A stretch of DNA of 64,000 nt from Terriglobia bacterium. GTDB lineage: Bacteria > Acidobacteriota > Terriglobia > Bryobacterales > UBA6623. The notes beneath the pieces were generated by a model. The model was not told the origin of the DNA. It saw only the letters and a program-made list of their open reading frames with translations, and searched no databases. The translations under genes were made by a program, and so were the position numbers. The stretch spans positions 186,001 to 250,000 of the forward strand of contig VXMF01000048.1 in assembly GCA_009841225.1 (NCBI GenBank). Direction: 5' to 3'. Shown here in pieces: positions 25,716 to 34,170 of the stretch (positions within the stretch are counted from its first letter, which is position 1; each line of letters starts with the position of its first letter).

Positions 25716-25970
25716 ATGGCTCTGAACATTCGTAACGCCGAGACGGAGCAACTCGCCGAAGCTCTGGCGAGGCTGACGGGTGAGACAAAGACGCGCGCGG
25801 TCACGGTAGCGTTGCGAGACCGACTGAATAGGCTCCAGCGGGACCGGTCCGGTCGCAGCCTCGCGCAGGAACTGGAGGAAATCGCAGACCATTGCTCATC
25901 TCTTCCAGTCCTGGATTGCCGCGATACGGACGAGATCCTCGGATACGACGAGATTGGCCTGCCGTCCTGA
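25716..25970 (+). CDS. vapB: Antitoxin, VapB/Rv0623-like
   Basis: An 84-residue antitoxin. The N-terminal part (MALNIRNAETEQLAEALARLTGETKTRAV) is the DNA-binding region typical of the Rv0623-type VapB family, and the acidic C-terminus (DTDEILGYDEIGLPS) is the usual segment that wraps the toxin. It overlaps the toxin start by one base (TGATG), so the pair is translationally coupled. It presumably neutralises VapC and represses the operon through the palindromes just upstream. Confidence 0.85.
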   Translation: MALNIRNAETEQLAEALARLTGETKTRAVTVALRDRLNRLQRDRSGRSLAQELEEIADHCSSLPVLDCRDTDEILGYDEIGLPS

Positions 25971-26371
25971 TGGTGATTGACACTTCGGCATTGGTTGCCA
26001 TTCTCCGAAGCGAGCCCGAGCGCAGGGAATTCGTTCTTGCGATCGAGCAAGCGGAACACCGGGTCCTGTCGGCAGTCTCATTCGTCGAGACCTCGATCGT
26101 CATCGGCTCCCGCTACGGGCCTGAAGGACTGCGTGACCTCGACCTCTTTATCGGCAAGGCCCGCATCGAGATCGTTGCGGTGGAGGAGGAGCAGGCTCAG
26201 ATTGCCCGTCGAGCTCACATGCAATACGGCAGGGGGCACCATCCTGCACGGCTAAACCTAGGCGACTGCTTTTCCTATGCCCTGGCGAAAGTGATGGACG
26301 AACCCTTGCTGTGCAAAGGCGGCGACTTCGTTCGCACGGACATCGCCACCCATCTCCGCTCGACCAGCTGA
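25970..26371 (+). CDS. vapC: Toxin, PIN-domain ribonuclease VapC
   Basis: A 133-residue PIN-domain RNase. The acidic active-site residues appear in MVIDTSALVAIL (first Asp), SFVETS (Glu), LNLGDCFSYALA (third acid) and GGDFVRTDI (fourth). Members cut tRNA or rRNA to slow growth, but the specific target cannot be predicted. The start ATG 25970 is fixed by the VIDTSA motif and by overlap with the vapB stop. Confidence 0.88.
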   Translation: MVIDTSALVAILRSEPERREFVLAIEQAEHRVLSAVSFVETSIVIGSRYGPEGLRDLDLFIGKARIEIVAVEEEQAQIARRAHMQYGRGHHPARLNLGDCFSYALAKVMDEPLLCKGGDFVRTDIATHLRSTS

Positions 26372-26707
26372 CGACAGCGGTCGAGGAGGAACTCTCGCAC
26401 ACCCGAGCACCTGCGACCGGCGATCATGCCGGCTGCTACGGCGGGTTCGCTTCCGAACAGGGCGATATTGCCGAGTCCCATCCCAGCGCGGGCTAGATCA
26501 AGTAACCTGCTCGCTGTTTGCGGATCGCGGACATCGGTCCGTCTCCCTGCATTGCCGGCGCCACGCGGAATGGCCCGCTCCACAGGCGGAACAACTCCCC
26601 GCGAGGGGCCACGGTTTGGCTTCTGCCGGCATCGTGCGGAGCTGGCCTCATAGTGAGATTCTGGAACGGCTCGGGGTTATCCTAGGTCAGCGCCGGGGGT
26701 GCACATC
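26372..26707. other. Intergenic region between vapC and the CehA gene
   Basis: About 335 bases without a supported gene. A TATCCT -10-like box (26678-26683) lies before the CehA gene. A minus-strand open frame here has a stretch resembling an exported-protein N-terminus (RAGMGLGNIALFG) but no intact gene. Confidence 0.45.
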
Positions 26708-28957
26708 ATGTTTCGCTCAGTTCTCTTCGGCATTGCGTTCGGTGTTATGGCACCGCTCGCGCTTTGGTCGCAGGCCGAGATTGCGCTCCAGCCGCTTGCA
26801 CAGCACACGCGTCGGCTCGAGCAAGCGTTGGTCTACTTGGGCCAGCCGCTTGAGGCTAATGCCGCCGAGGCGATCAGCAAAGCGGTAGGACTGCCTGACG
26901 AGTCCGCAGCTGTTCGCGAAATCCAGCGGGTCTTGGACGAACTGGTCTTGGTCCATGTCGAGATCAACCCGGAGAGCCGCGTCAAGGTACGGCAGGGTGC
27001 CGCAGTGGCGTCATTGGTCGAGCAGGGGACGCGCCTGTTTCTGGTCAAGGTGCACAACGAAGCAGGCGTAACGGCACCCCTGCGTGTGTTCAGCCCCAAC
27101 AGCGGGCCTACCTCGTTGCGCTCCCGAGGGGAGCACGAGCCGGCCATGGAACTCGGACGGCAGGAGGTGCGCGAGCGCTGGGCCGAGATCTCGATTTACT
27201 CCGACCCGCCCATGGCGCCGCGATTGACCGGCCTGCCGATCGAATACGAGATCTTGCAGGTCTACAGCCGCGACCGCGGGCAGCGCTCAGCCAAGATCGC
27301 GATGGACGTGGGACAGGGCAGCCAGGACATCGGCTTTCGCAATGACGTCCTGATCGCGTTCAACATCGCGCCGAGCCGTTCGGTCCCCCTGCGCGTGCGC
27401 AGCGAAAACGGCGAGTCCGGCGTGGCGTCGTTCCTCTTCAAGGATAGGCAGGGCAGGGTGTACCCCAATCCTTCGAAGCGCCTCGAGCCGGACTTCCCGT
27501 TCCAGCAGCATGTCTATCGCTTCGATGGAGAAGACATCCGACTGCCGGACGGCTACTACACGGTGGAGTATGGCGGTGGCCCCGAGTTCCGCACCCGCAC
27601 CAAGGAGTTCCCGGTGTCCGGTGACAGTCCGGCGGAGATCTCGGTTCAGCTCGAGCGCTGGATCGATCCGTCGAAGTACGGTTGGTGGTCCGGAGACCAC
27701 CACGTCCACGCTTCGGGTTGCGCCCACTACAAGAACCCGACCGAAGGCGTAGGGCCGATGGCCATGCTGCGTCAAATCCTCGGAGAGAACCTGAACATCG
27801 GCGCGGTCCTGACCTGGGGGCCCTCTTGGTACTTCCAGAAGCAGTTCTTTTCGAGCATGGACCACCCCCTCTCACGCGACGAGCGCGTCATGCACTACGA
27901 CGTTGAGGTTTCAGGGTTTCCGTCCAGCCACGCCGGGCACTTGGTGCTGCTCGGCCTGAGCGAAGACGACTACCCCGGCACTACGCGAATCGAAGAATGG
28001 CCTTCTTGGGACCTGCCGGTCTTGCAGTGGGCCAAGGCGCAAGGCGCTGTGACCGGTTTCTCGCATTCCGGCTGGGGCCTCCAGATCAGTGCCGAGGAGC
28101 TTCCCTCGCACGAGATGCCGGGATTCGATGGCATCGGCGCGAACGAGTACATCGTGGACGTGACGCACCCGAACACCATCGACTTTCTCTCCGCTGTGGA
28201 CACACCTTACTTCTGGGAGATGAACATCTGGTACCACGCGCTCAACGTGGGCTTCCGGACGCGCATCTCCGGCGAGACTGACTTTCCCTGCATCTATCAG
28301 GAGCGGGTTGGCCTCGGACGCAGCTACGTGAAGCTGGAAGAACTCTCGTACGCCGGGTGGGTTGAAGGCATTCGCCGCGGCGCGGCGTACGTCAGCGACG
28401 GCAAGAGCCACTTGATGGATTTTGAAGTGGGCGGCGTAGCCCTGGGTTCGGGAGAGCCGGACCTCGCTGTTCGAGCCAACGAAGCAGTGACCGTACGTCT
28501 GAAGGCGGCAGCAATGCTGGGCCGGCATCCTGATCCTCGCTTTGACGGGCTCGCAGCCGACGCGAAGCCGTACTGGGATGTCGAACGAGCGCGTGTGCCC
28601 GGCAGTCGCAACGTCCCGGTGGAACTAGTAGTGAACGGTCGCGTGGCCGGGCGGTCGGAAATTTTCGCTGACGGGACGATCCACGACTTGGAATTCTCGG
28701 TCCAGCTGCCGCGCAGTGCGTGGGTGGCAGCGCGAATCCCTATGTCATCGCACACCAACCCGATTTTCGTCGCGGTCGATGGCGAGCCAATCCGGGCTTC
28801 GCGTCGAAGCGCCGAATGGTGCCTAGCCGCAGTCGATCAGTGCTGGTCCCAGAAAGCGCCGCTCACACGTGCCAGCGAGCGCCAGGATGCGCTGGCCGCA
28901 TACGACCACGCTCGGCGGACTTACCGGCGCTTGATCGAGGAATCGCCCATTCCCTAA
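26708..28957 (+). CDS. Secreted CehA/McbA-type metallohydrolase
   Basis: A protein of about 749 residues with a signal peptide (MFRSVLFGIAFGVMAPLALWSQA). A mostly beta N-terminal half (to about 310) is followed by the PHP-like metallohydrolase, with metal motif GDHHVHASGCAHY at about 325 and the conserved later blocks GFSHSGWG and GETDFPCIYQERVG. It lacks the TolB propeller of its paralog at 11187-13685. ATG 26708 is preferred over GTG 26699 because the signal peptide starts there. The last 20 codons have a decayed copy at 30860-30928. Confidence 0.83.
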   Translation: MFRSVLFGIAFGVMAPLALWSQAEIALQPLAQHTRRLEQALVYLGQPLEANAAEAISKAVGLPDESAAVREIQRVLDELVLVHVEINPESRVKVRQGAAVASLVEQGTRLFLVKVHNEAGVTAPLRVFSPNSGPTSLRSRGEHEPAMELGRQEVRERWAEISIYSDPPMAPRLTGLPIEYEILQVYSRDRGQRSAKIAMDVGQGSQDIGFRNDVLIAFNIAPSRSVPLRVRSENGESGVASFLFKDRQGRVYPNPSKRLEPDFPFQQHVYRFDGEDIRLPDGYYTVEYGGGPEFRTRTKEFPVSGDSPAEISVQLERWIDPSKYGWWSGDHHVHASGCAHYKNPTEGVGPMAMLRQILGENLNIGAVLTWGPSWYFQKQFFSSMDHPLSRDERVMHYDVEVSGFPSSHAGHLVLLGLSEDDYPGTTRIEEWPSWDLPVLQWAKAQGAVTGFSHSGWGLQISAEELPSHEMPGFDGIGANEYIVDVTHPNTIDFLSAVDTPYFWEMNIWYHALNVGFRTRISGETDFPCIYQERVGLGRSYVKLEELSYAGWVEGIRRGAAYVSDGKSHLMDFEVGGVALGSGEPDLAVRANEAVTVRLKAAAMLGRHPDPRFDGLAADAKPYWDVERARVPGSRNVPVELVVNGRVAGRSEIFADGTIHDLEFSVQLPRSAWVAARIPMSSHTNPIFVAVDGEPIRASRRSAEWCLAAVDQCWSQKAPLTRASERQDALAAYDHARRTYRRLIEESPIP

Positions 28958-28964
28958 GGTCTTC
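28896..28964 (+). repeat. Direct repeat, copy A (3' end of CehA gene)
   Basis: These 69 bases, covering the last 20 codons of the CehA gene and its stop, align without gaps to 30860-30928 with 54 of 69 positions identical by eye. The two copies are in the same orientation and bracket the agarase-like gene. Confidence 0.7.
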
Positions 28965-29334
28965 CTCCAGCTGGTGATAGCCCGCGGAGGGCTTGCAGCA
29001 CTCGAGATCTCGCGGCGGCCTGCTTGCAGTTGTTAGCGTCTTTGTTATAGCTTTCCTTAAGCAAGAAATGCCTGCCCGGGACGTGAACGACAACGCGGAG
29101 TCTCTTGGCGACACATGCCACGCGCCCACAGGCGAGCGCAGCTCCGGCTCCCATTGCCCGGGAGCGAGCATCGACCTGCGTCTGGCGAATCAGACTCGAG
29201 CGGGCCTCGGGCATCCAATCCCGTTTCCGGAATTGCAGCCGTGCCATTGCAGTCGCCGAATCGGAGTGCAGCCACCGGCACAGCGCTTCGCGGCCCGGCT
29301 ATGCTCGCTTGCGGTTGGTGTCAGGGCGCAATCC
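28965..29334. other. Intergenic region, no supported gene
   Basis: About 370 bases after the CehA gene up to the end of the agarase-like gene. No intact gene, hairpin with T-tract or repeat beyond the edge of repeat A was recognised. Confidence 0.45.
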
Positions 29335-30774
29335 TCAGAGGTCGCCGGAAGCGATGCCATAGATCTCGGCCGTACACCTGGTAAGCGTTTCCTTCAGTGC
29401 GGGATACGGCTCGCCGTAGCCGTCGAGCAGGCCAGAATGCTGGCGCTCCCGCTTGCCTGTCACCCGATTTGACGCGTCGATCAAGCCGCAGTAGTGCCAA
29501 CCGACGAAATCTGGTCGGGCGAAAGCGCTCCGGAAGAACTCCGAGGTCCAGTCCGCACGCTCGGCGAGACTATCGGCAACGGGCCCGTAGGGCCGTGGCA
29601 TGGTCTCGGTGATCATGGTGAACGCCGAGTCTCCATTGATCAGCGGCTTGTCGACAAGCTTTGACCAGCGGTCCAGCCCGGGCTGCTGCACCTCGTATCG
29701 CCCGTACATCTGGTAGAAGACGATGTCCGTAATACGGCTTGTGACGGGCAGAACGGTGTCTAGCGAATCGGTGTTCGCGTTGATCTTGTCCCCTACGAAG
29801 AGGTGATTGGGATCGTGGCGCGTGATCGCATCCCGGGCCGTCTGGTAGTACCGAGCCACAACGCGCTTGAGGAACTCGATATTGTCTCGGGTCTCGTTTC
29901 CGTTCGATAAGTCTGTTCCGGGACGCCATTGTTCGGCGGATGCGAGTGCTTCGAACGAGTCGAATTGCGTGCCGTACGTCGCATTGAAGTCGTCGATGCC
30001 TCCACGGTAGAGCTCTCTAACGGTCTCGACGTAGGCTGTCTTCCCGGGGCTCCGCGGGCCTAGGTTCCGGAGGCGACGCGGCCAGCCGATCCTTGAGGGC
30101 CGCCGCGCTCCGCCGATTACGTCTGGGCGCTCGCGGCAGTCCTCTTCTGTCAGAAGTGGGCAGTCCGTCATGGCGTAGCCGACAAGGAACGGGTCGTCTC
30201 TAGCTGGGGCGGCGAGTTCTCTTGCCAACCGGTCGCAACGGCGGCCGAAATCATCATCGAAGACGTCCAGAAAATTCTCGTCGGGGATTTCCGTCCTCCA
30301 GTGAGGGATGTCCACGAAGCTGATCGGCTGCATGTACGGCATAGCCGGTTTCGGGTTGTTCAACACCGGCAGCCCCGTGTGGACTCCAACGGTGTTGAAT
30401 CCGTACTCGCGGCATGTCTTGAGAAACCACGTCCTTAAGGCTGTTTGAAACTCAGGCCCCCTCAGCTGGCTCAGTCCCAGCCGGGCTTCCCATGCATCAC
30501 GGTTGAATTCCTGGTTCCACCAATTCGGATGCAAGTGGTTGATTCCGAAGCTAAGAAATGCGTTGCCTTCAGGGGTTACAAGCCACCACCGGTCATCCTT
30601 CTCGACCCGGAAGAATCCGGTGGCTTGGAAGCGCTTGCCTGTCCATCCGCCGAATCGGTCGCGGCTGTCGGTGGTAGCGGTGCCTTGAGCGGCCATGTGC
30701 TCGACGAATGGATCGAACGCGAGAGCCGTTAGGGCGTTGCGAATGAAGTGGCGCCGGTTCAACGCGCCTGACAT
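29335..30774 (-). CDS. Agarase-like glycoside hydrolase, Tat-exported
   Basis: A 479-residue protein with a Tat signal (LNRRHFIRNALTALAF). WWLVTPEGNAFLSFGINHLH near residue 65-85 is the hallmark of agarase-type (GH50-like) TIM-barrel enzymes, followed by YGFNTVGVHTG, a central DPFLVGYAMTDCPL region and the C-terminal GWHYCGLID. It may cut galactans or other sulfated polysaccharides, fitting the sulfatases nearby, but the exact substrate is not determined. It sits between two direct repeats in opposite orientation to its flanking CehA sequence. Confidence 0.75.
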   Translation of the reverse strand: MSGALNRRHFIRNALTALAFDPFVEHMAAQGTATTDSRDRFGGWTGKRFQATGFFRVEKDDRWWLVTPEGNAFLSFGINHLHPNWWNQEFNRDAWEARLGLSQLRGPEFQTALRTWFLKTCREYGFNTVGVHTGLPVLNNPKPAMPYMQPISFVDIPHWRTEIPDENFLDVFDDDFGRRCDRLARELAAPARDDPFLVGYAMTDCPLLTEEDCRERPDVIGGARRPSRIGWPRRLRNLGPRSPGKTAYVETVRELYRGGIDDFNATYGTQFDSFEALASAEQWRPGTDLSNGNETRDNIEFLKRVVARYYQTARDAITRHDPNHLFVGDKINANTDSLDTVLPVTSRITDIVFYQMYGRYEVQQPGLDRWSKLVDKPLINGDSAFTMITETMPRPYGPVADSLAERADWTSEFFRSAFARPDFVGWHYCGLIDASNRVTGKRERQHSGLLDGYGEPYPALKETLTRCTAEIYGIASGDL

Positions 30775-30859
30775 TCTCGCAGGGAAGCCAGCTATTCGGC
30801 AATTCAGAAATGTTGCGGAACAGGAACGCGGGAGGCATGAAGGTGGGAGGACGGCTGGG

Positions 30860-30928
30860 GCCGCATACGACCGCGCTTGGCGAACCGACTAACGCCTGAT
30901 CGCGGAATCCCCCATCTCCTGAGGCCTT
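30860..30928 (+). pseudogene. Decayed fragment of a second CehA-gene 3' end (repeat copy B)
   Basis: This piece matches 28896-28964 at 54 of 69 positions without gaps. It reads AAYDRAWRTD, an in-frame TAA, then RLIAESPIS and a stop, against AAYDHARRTYRRLIEESPIP in the intact gene. Similarity fades upstream. It is therefore the remnant of a CehA-family gene in the same orientation, on the far side of the agarase-like gene. Confidence 0.7.
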
Positions 30929-30955
30929 GCTCGGAAGCTATTGCTTGGATTCCGC

Positions 30956-31714
30956 TTAACGCGCAGTCGCGCCCCCGTCAATCACCATCGTTTGGCCGGT
31001 GACCCACGTAGACTCATCCGATGCCAAGTACAGTGCGATGCCGCCGATGTCGCTGGTCTCTCCGAGCCGCTGGATCGGCTGATTTGGAGGATACGGGGCG
31101 TCTTCGTCCAAGTTCTTCCAAAAGAACGAGCTGAAGTCGGTTCGCACCAAGCCTGGTGCGATGGCGTTGACGCGTACTCCGCTCGGCCCCCATTCGTTGG
31201 CCCAGGTGCGGGTCATCATGATCAGGCCCGACTTGGTGAAGCTGTACAGCAGTCCCTCCCTCTGGGGCCGCAGGCCCGCGATGGAAGCCACGTTGATGAC
31301 GGACCCGCCCCCCTTTTCCATCATCTTGGGCACGACCAAGCGCAGGAAGCGCACTGCCGACAGGACATTGATCTCGACCATCTTGAGCACTGCGGCGTCA
31401 GTCACGTTGAGCGACGGGCCTTGTTCGAGGTTGGTCGCTCCGTTGTTGACCATGACATCGATCGTGCCGAACCGTTTCTCGGTGGCGGCAACTGCGGCCT
31501 CGATCTGATCCGCCTTGCCGATATTGCAGGGGACTACGTCAATGCGGCCGGGAAGCGACGAGAACTCCTCGGCGGTCTGTTGGAGATTCTCCAACTTGCG
31601 GCTGGCGATCATCACGTCGGCGCCTGCTTCGACAAAGCGTCGCGCGATATCCTTGCCGATTCCCCGGCCACCGCCGGTGACTAGAGCAACTTTGCCTTCT
31701 AGGCTGAAACCCAT
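30956..31714 (-). CDS. Short-chain dehydrogenase/reductase
   Basis: A 252-residue classical SDR using NAD(P). Cofactor motif [12 protein letters not shown] in place of the usual NNAG, catalytic Ser in ASIAG and YSFTK for the Tyr-Lys pair, and the C-terminal [11 protein letters not shown]. It has an excellent ribosome site (AAAGGAGG, 12 nt before the ATG). It diverges from a phosphotransferase gene often found with SDR and acyl-CoA dehydrogenase genes, which hints at lipid or ketone metabolism; the substrate is open. Confidence 0.93.
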   Translation of the reverse strand: MGFSLEGKVALVTGGGRGIGKDIARRFVEAGADVMIASRKLENLQQTAEEFSSLPGRIDVVPCNIGKADQIEAAVAATEKRFGTIDVMVNNGATNLEQGPSLNVTDAAVLKMVEINVLSAVRFLRLVVPKMMEKGGGSVINVASIAGLRPQREGLLYSFTKSGLIMMTRTWANEWGPSGVRVNAIAPGLVRTDFSSFFWKNLDEDAPYPPNQPIQRLGETSDIGGIALYLASDESTWVTGQTMVIDGGATAR

Positions 31715-31835
31715 TTTCTCGCTATCCTCCTTTGCTGGGAATCCAACACAGTATCACGCATGGGCAACGAGCCGCGCGCAGCCCGGCCGCCTGCTGTGCG
31801 CCAGCGGCAGGATGGCCTGGGATGTGCCCTTCCGC

Positions 31836-31841
31836 TACAAT
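31836..31841 (+). promoter_or_regulatory. -10 box for the phosphotransferase gene
   Basis: TACAAT with a weak -35 (TGGCCT, 31813-31818) at 17-nt spacing. Transcription would start about 15 nt before GTG 31863. Confidence 0.4.
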
Positions 31842-31862
31842 CGCTGAACCGCGCAAGCCGCC

Positions 31863-32939
31863 GTGACGAGCCCGGAACCGATCACCACCCCGGTCCGTGA
31901 TGCCCACCGCTTCGACGAGCGGTCGCTTGAGGACTATTTGGCCGCCCAGCTGGCAGGCTTTGAGCGTCCATGCGTGATCCGCCAATTCGAGGGTGGCCAG
32001 TCCAATCCCACGTTCTTGCTCGAATCGAACGAGAAGCGCTTCGTCCTGCGGAAGAAGCCGCCCGGCCAGCTGCTGCCCTCCGCTCATGCGGTCGAGCGTG
32101 AGTTCCGCGTCATGCAGGCCTTGGCCGACTCAGCGGTTCCGGTTTGCTCGATGCTACTGATCTGCGAGGACAGCAACATCATCGGGACACCATTCATCGT
32201 GATGGAGCACGTGCCCGGCCGCGTCTTCCACGACCCGACACTGCCTGGTCTGTCGCGGAGCGATCGATCGGCGGTGTACGCGCATTCTTGTGAGGTGTTG
32301 GCCGCCCTGCACGCGGTGCAGCCGAATGATGTCGGCCTAGAGCGCTTCGGGAAGCCCGGCAACTACTATGCCCGGCAGATCAGCCGCTGGTCACGCCAGT
32401 ACCAAGCCTCTGAGACCGAGACGATCCCGGCCATGGACCACCTGGCGGACTGGTTGCCCCGGAGCATTCCGGACTTCGAGGAAACCCGGATCGTTCATGG
32501 TGACTACAGGCTGGGAAACATGATCCTGCACCCTACCGAGCCCCGCATCGTAGCGGTGCTGGATTGGGAACTGTCCACGCTCGGAGACCCGCTGGCAGAC
32601 TTGGCTTACAACTTGATGACGTATTACCTCCCCAGTCGTCGCCACCATACCTTGAAGGCCAACGTGCCCCATCAGACTGGGATTCCGTCCCACGAGGAAC
32701 AACTAGAGCGATATTGCGAGCTTAGCGGGCGTGATGCGAAGAAACACTGGAACTTCTACTTGGCCTTCTCGATGTACCGGTCGGCAGCGATCGGCCAGGG
32801 CGTTTACAAGCGAGGCCTGGATGGCAACGCCAGTTCAGCCACTGCGCTGGACCTGGGGCGCGAGGTAGCGTCCACCGCAGAGATTGCGTGGTCAGTCGCG
32901 TGTAACGAGCATCCAGGCGGAGCGCAAGCCGCGGGCTGA
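31863..32939 (+). CDS. Phosphotransferase family protein (ACAD10/11-like APH)
   Basis: A 358-residue aminoglycoside-phosphotransferase-fold protein. The N-lobe carries FEGGQSNPTFLLESNEKRFVLRKKPPG with the ATP-binding Lys. Brenner's motif is HGDYRLGNMILHP and the metal site LDWELSTLGDP. This is the form of the fold linked in animals to ACAD10/11 and in bacteria to hydroxyacyl-CoA degradation, rather than antibiotic resistance. The GTG start has no clear ribosome site. It is transcribed away from the SDR gene. Confidence 0.9.
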   Translation: MTSPEPITTPVRDAHRFDERSLEDYLAAQLAGFERPCVIRQFEGGQSNPTFLLESNEKRFVLRKKPPGQLLPSAHAVEREFRVMQALADSAVPVCSMLLICEDSNIIGTPFIVMEHVPGRVFHDPTLPGLSRSDRSAVYAHSCEVLAALHAVQPNDVGLERFGKPGNYYARQISRWSRQYQASETETIPAMDHLADWLPRSIPDFEETRIVHGDYRLGNMILHPTEPRIVAVLDWELSTLGDPLADLAYNLMTYYLPSRRHHTLKANVPHQTGIPSHEEQLERYCELSGRDAKKHWNFYLAFSMYRSAAIGQGVYKRGLDGNASSATALDLGREVASTAEIAWSVACNEHPGGAQAAG

Positions 32940-33020
32940 CCGACCCTCACACCGCCACCCTTCCGCGCCTGCGCGAGCGCGCCGCTACCGCTCCAGCAAT
33001 GCGCGATGTCTGCGCTCTTC

Positions 33021-34001
33021 CTACGTCCGGCCATCGAAGTTGATGTGATACACCGGTGCGTCGCGTCCAAAGTCCTCGGGCACCCCGTGCGTCGCCACGT
33101 CGATCCAAGCTCCGTCGAAATGCTTCCAGGCGGCTTCCTCGGGCTCGTCGGTATGGCTGACCGGAAGCGACAGCGTCTCGCACGGGCACTTGAGGTGGGA
33201 GATGATCGCAAGCACCGTCTCGGGAGGCACGACGATATCTCGGCGGCCGTATCCGGCCAACGTGGGGCACTCAATGAGGGGCGCGAAGTTCATCGAATCG
33301 AAGTAGCTGAGAGTGTGCATGACGCGATCCCGATCATGGGGCCGGGCCTCGAGATAGCGGCGCACTTCAACGGCACTGCCATGGACCACTAGCTTGAGAC
33401 GCCCCTCATGCCATCCAAACGTTGGCACTCCAATGGCAAGTACGTTTGCCGCGCGCGTGACCGCCTGGGACATCAGCGCCAAGGCGCCCGAGAAGCTGAA
33501 GCCATGGAAGATTGTCCGCCGGGTTCTGTCGCCGAACATCTCCGCGCCAACCTGGCTCGCCCGGATGTAGTCGCAGACCGCGCCGCGCAGTACGTACTGT
33601 CGGGAGTCGTCGATTCCGGTCAGCATCCAGCCCCAATCGGAGCGAGTCGGCAGGGCAGCCAGCGACTCTCCGAAGCCCCTGACATCGAACCCCACGACGT
33701 TGAAGCCGCTGAGCGCCCACAGCCATTGCTCCGCAACCCGCCCGCCGTAGCCGTGGGCGTGGATCACAAGTGGGCGCGCGGCGTTGTCTCTCCAAGAGAT
33801 CGAGTAGCCCCGCAACTTCACCCGTCCAAGCGACGAGAAGCGTAGCTTGTGGCCTTGCAGCTGGCGGTAGACCGGATAGCTGAACGACTCGGCTTCGATG
33901 TCTGCAGGCGTGGCCCGCAATTCCTCCAAGGCTTCGCTCCAGAAGTCGCCGAACCCTACCGGGGTGGTCAGCGCCGGGCGTGCTGGGGATTGCGTGTCCA
34001 T
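33021..34001 (-). CDS. Acetyl-xylan-esterase-like alpha/beta hydrolase
   Basis: A 326-residue alpha/beta hydrolase resembling the acetylxylan esterase/cephalosporin-C deacetylase family, with FGDFWSEALEEL at the start, HAHGYGG as oxyanion region and GFDVRGFG. The nucleophile elbow is HGFSFSG, so S169 lies in GxSxS rather than GxSxG. The acid is in YGRRDIVVPPE and the His in VSHTDEPE. No signal peptide is seen, so it would act in the cytoplasm on imported deacetylatable sugars, if active. Confidence 0.8.
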   Translation of the reverse strand: MDTQSPARPALTTPVGFGDFWSEALEELRATPADIEAESFSYPVYRQLQGHKLRFSSLGRVKLRGYSISWRDNAARPLVIHAHGYGGRVAEQWLWALSGFNVVGFDVRGFGESLAALPTRSDWGWMLTGIDDSRQYVLRGAVCDYIRASQVGAEMFGDRTRRTIFHGFSFSGALALMSQAVTRAANVLAIGVPTFGWHEGRLKLVVHGSAVEVRRYLEARPHDRDRVMHTLSYFDSMNFAPLIECPTLAGYGRRDIVVPPETVLAIISHLKCPCETLSLPVSHTDEPEEAAWKHFDGAWIDVATHGVPEDFGRDAPVYHINFDGRT

Positions 34002-34093
34002 GCGAGCGGACTGACCCGGAAATCCGGTTGGCGGGCCACGATCGTCAAAGATTCATTTGATCGGCCCCATAACGGGAAGCCGAATTCCCCTGC

Positions 34094-34105
34094 AATGCTA
34101 GCATT
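34094..34105 (+). promoter_or_regulatory. Palindrome over a -10 box upstream of cNMP/acyltransferase gene
   Basis: AATGCTAGCATT is a perfect 12-bp palindrome and contains TAGCAT, a TAnnnT box (34099-34104), about 66 nt before the ATG. It could be an operator; the evidence is only sequence symmetry. Confidence 0.3.
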
Positions 34106-34170
34106 CGGGTGCGTCAAGGCGGCCCGGGCTAGCCGCGCACCCCATCGTTAGGGGCGGGACGCAAGCGCTC

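Noticed and set aside
26275-26583. A minus-strand frame with RAGMGLGNIALFGSEPAV, like the N-terminus of a DUF1501 protein
   Set aside because: No RR pair, no continuing DUF1501 sequence, and it overlaps the vapC 3' end. Too weak to annotate as a pseudogene.
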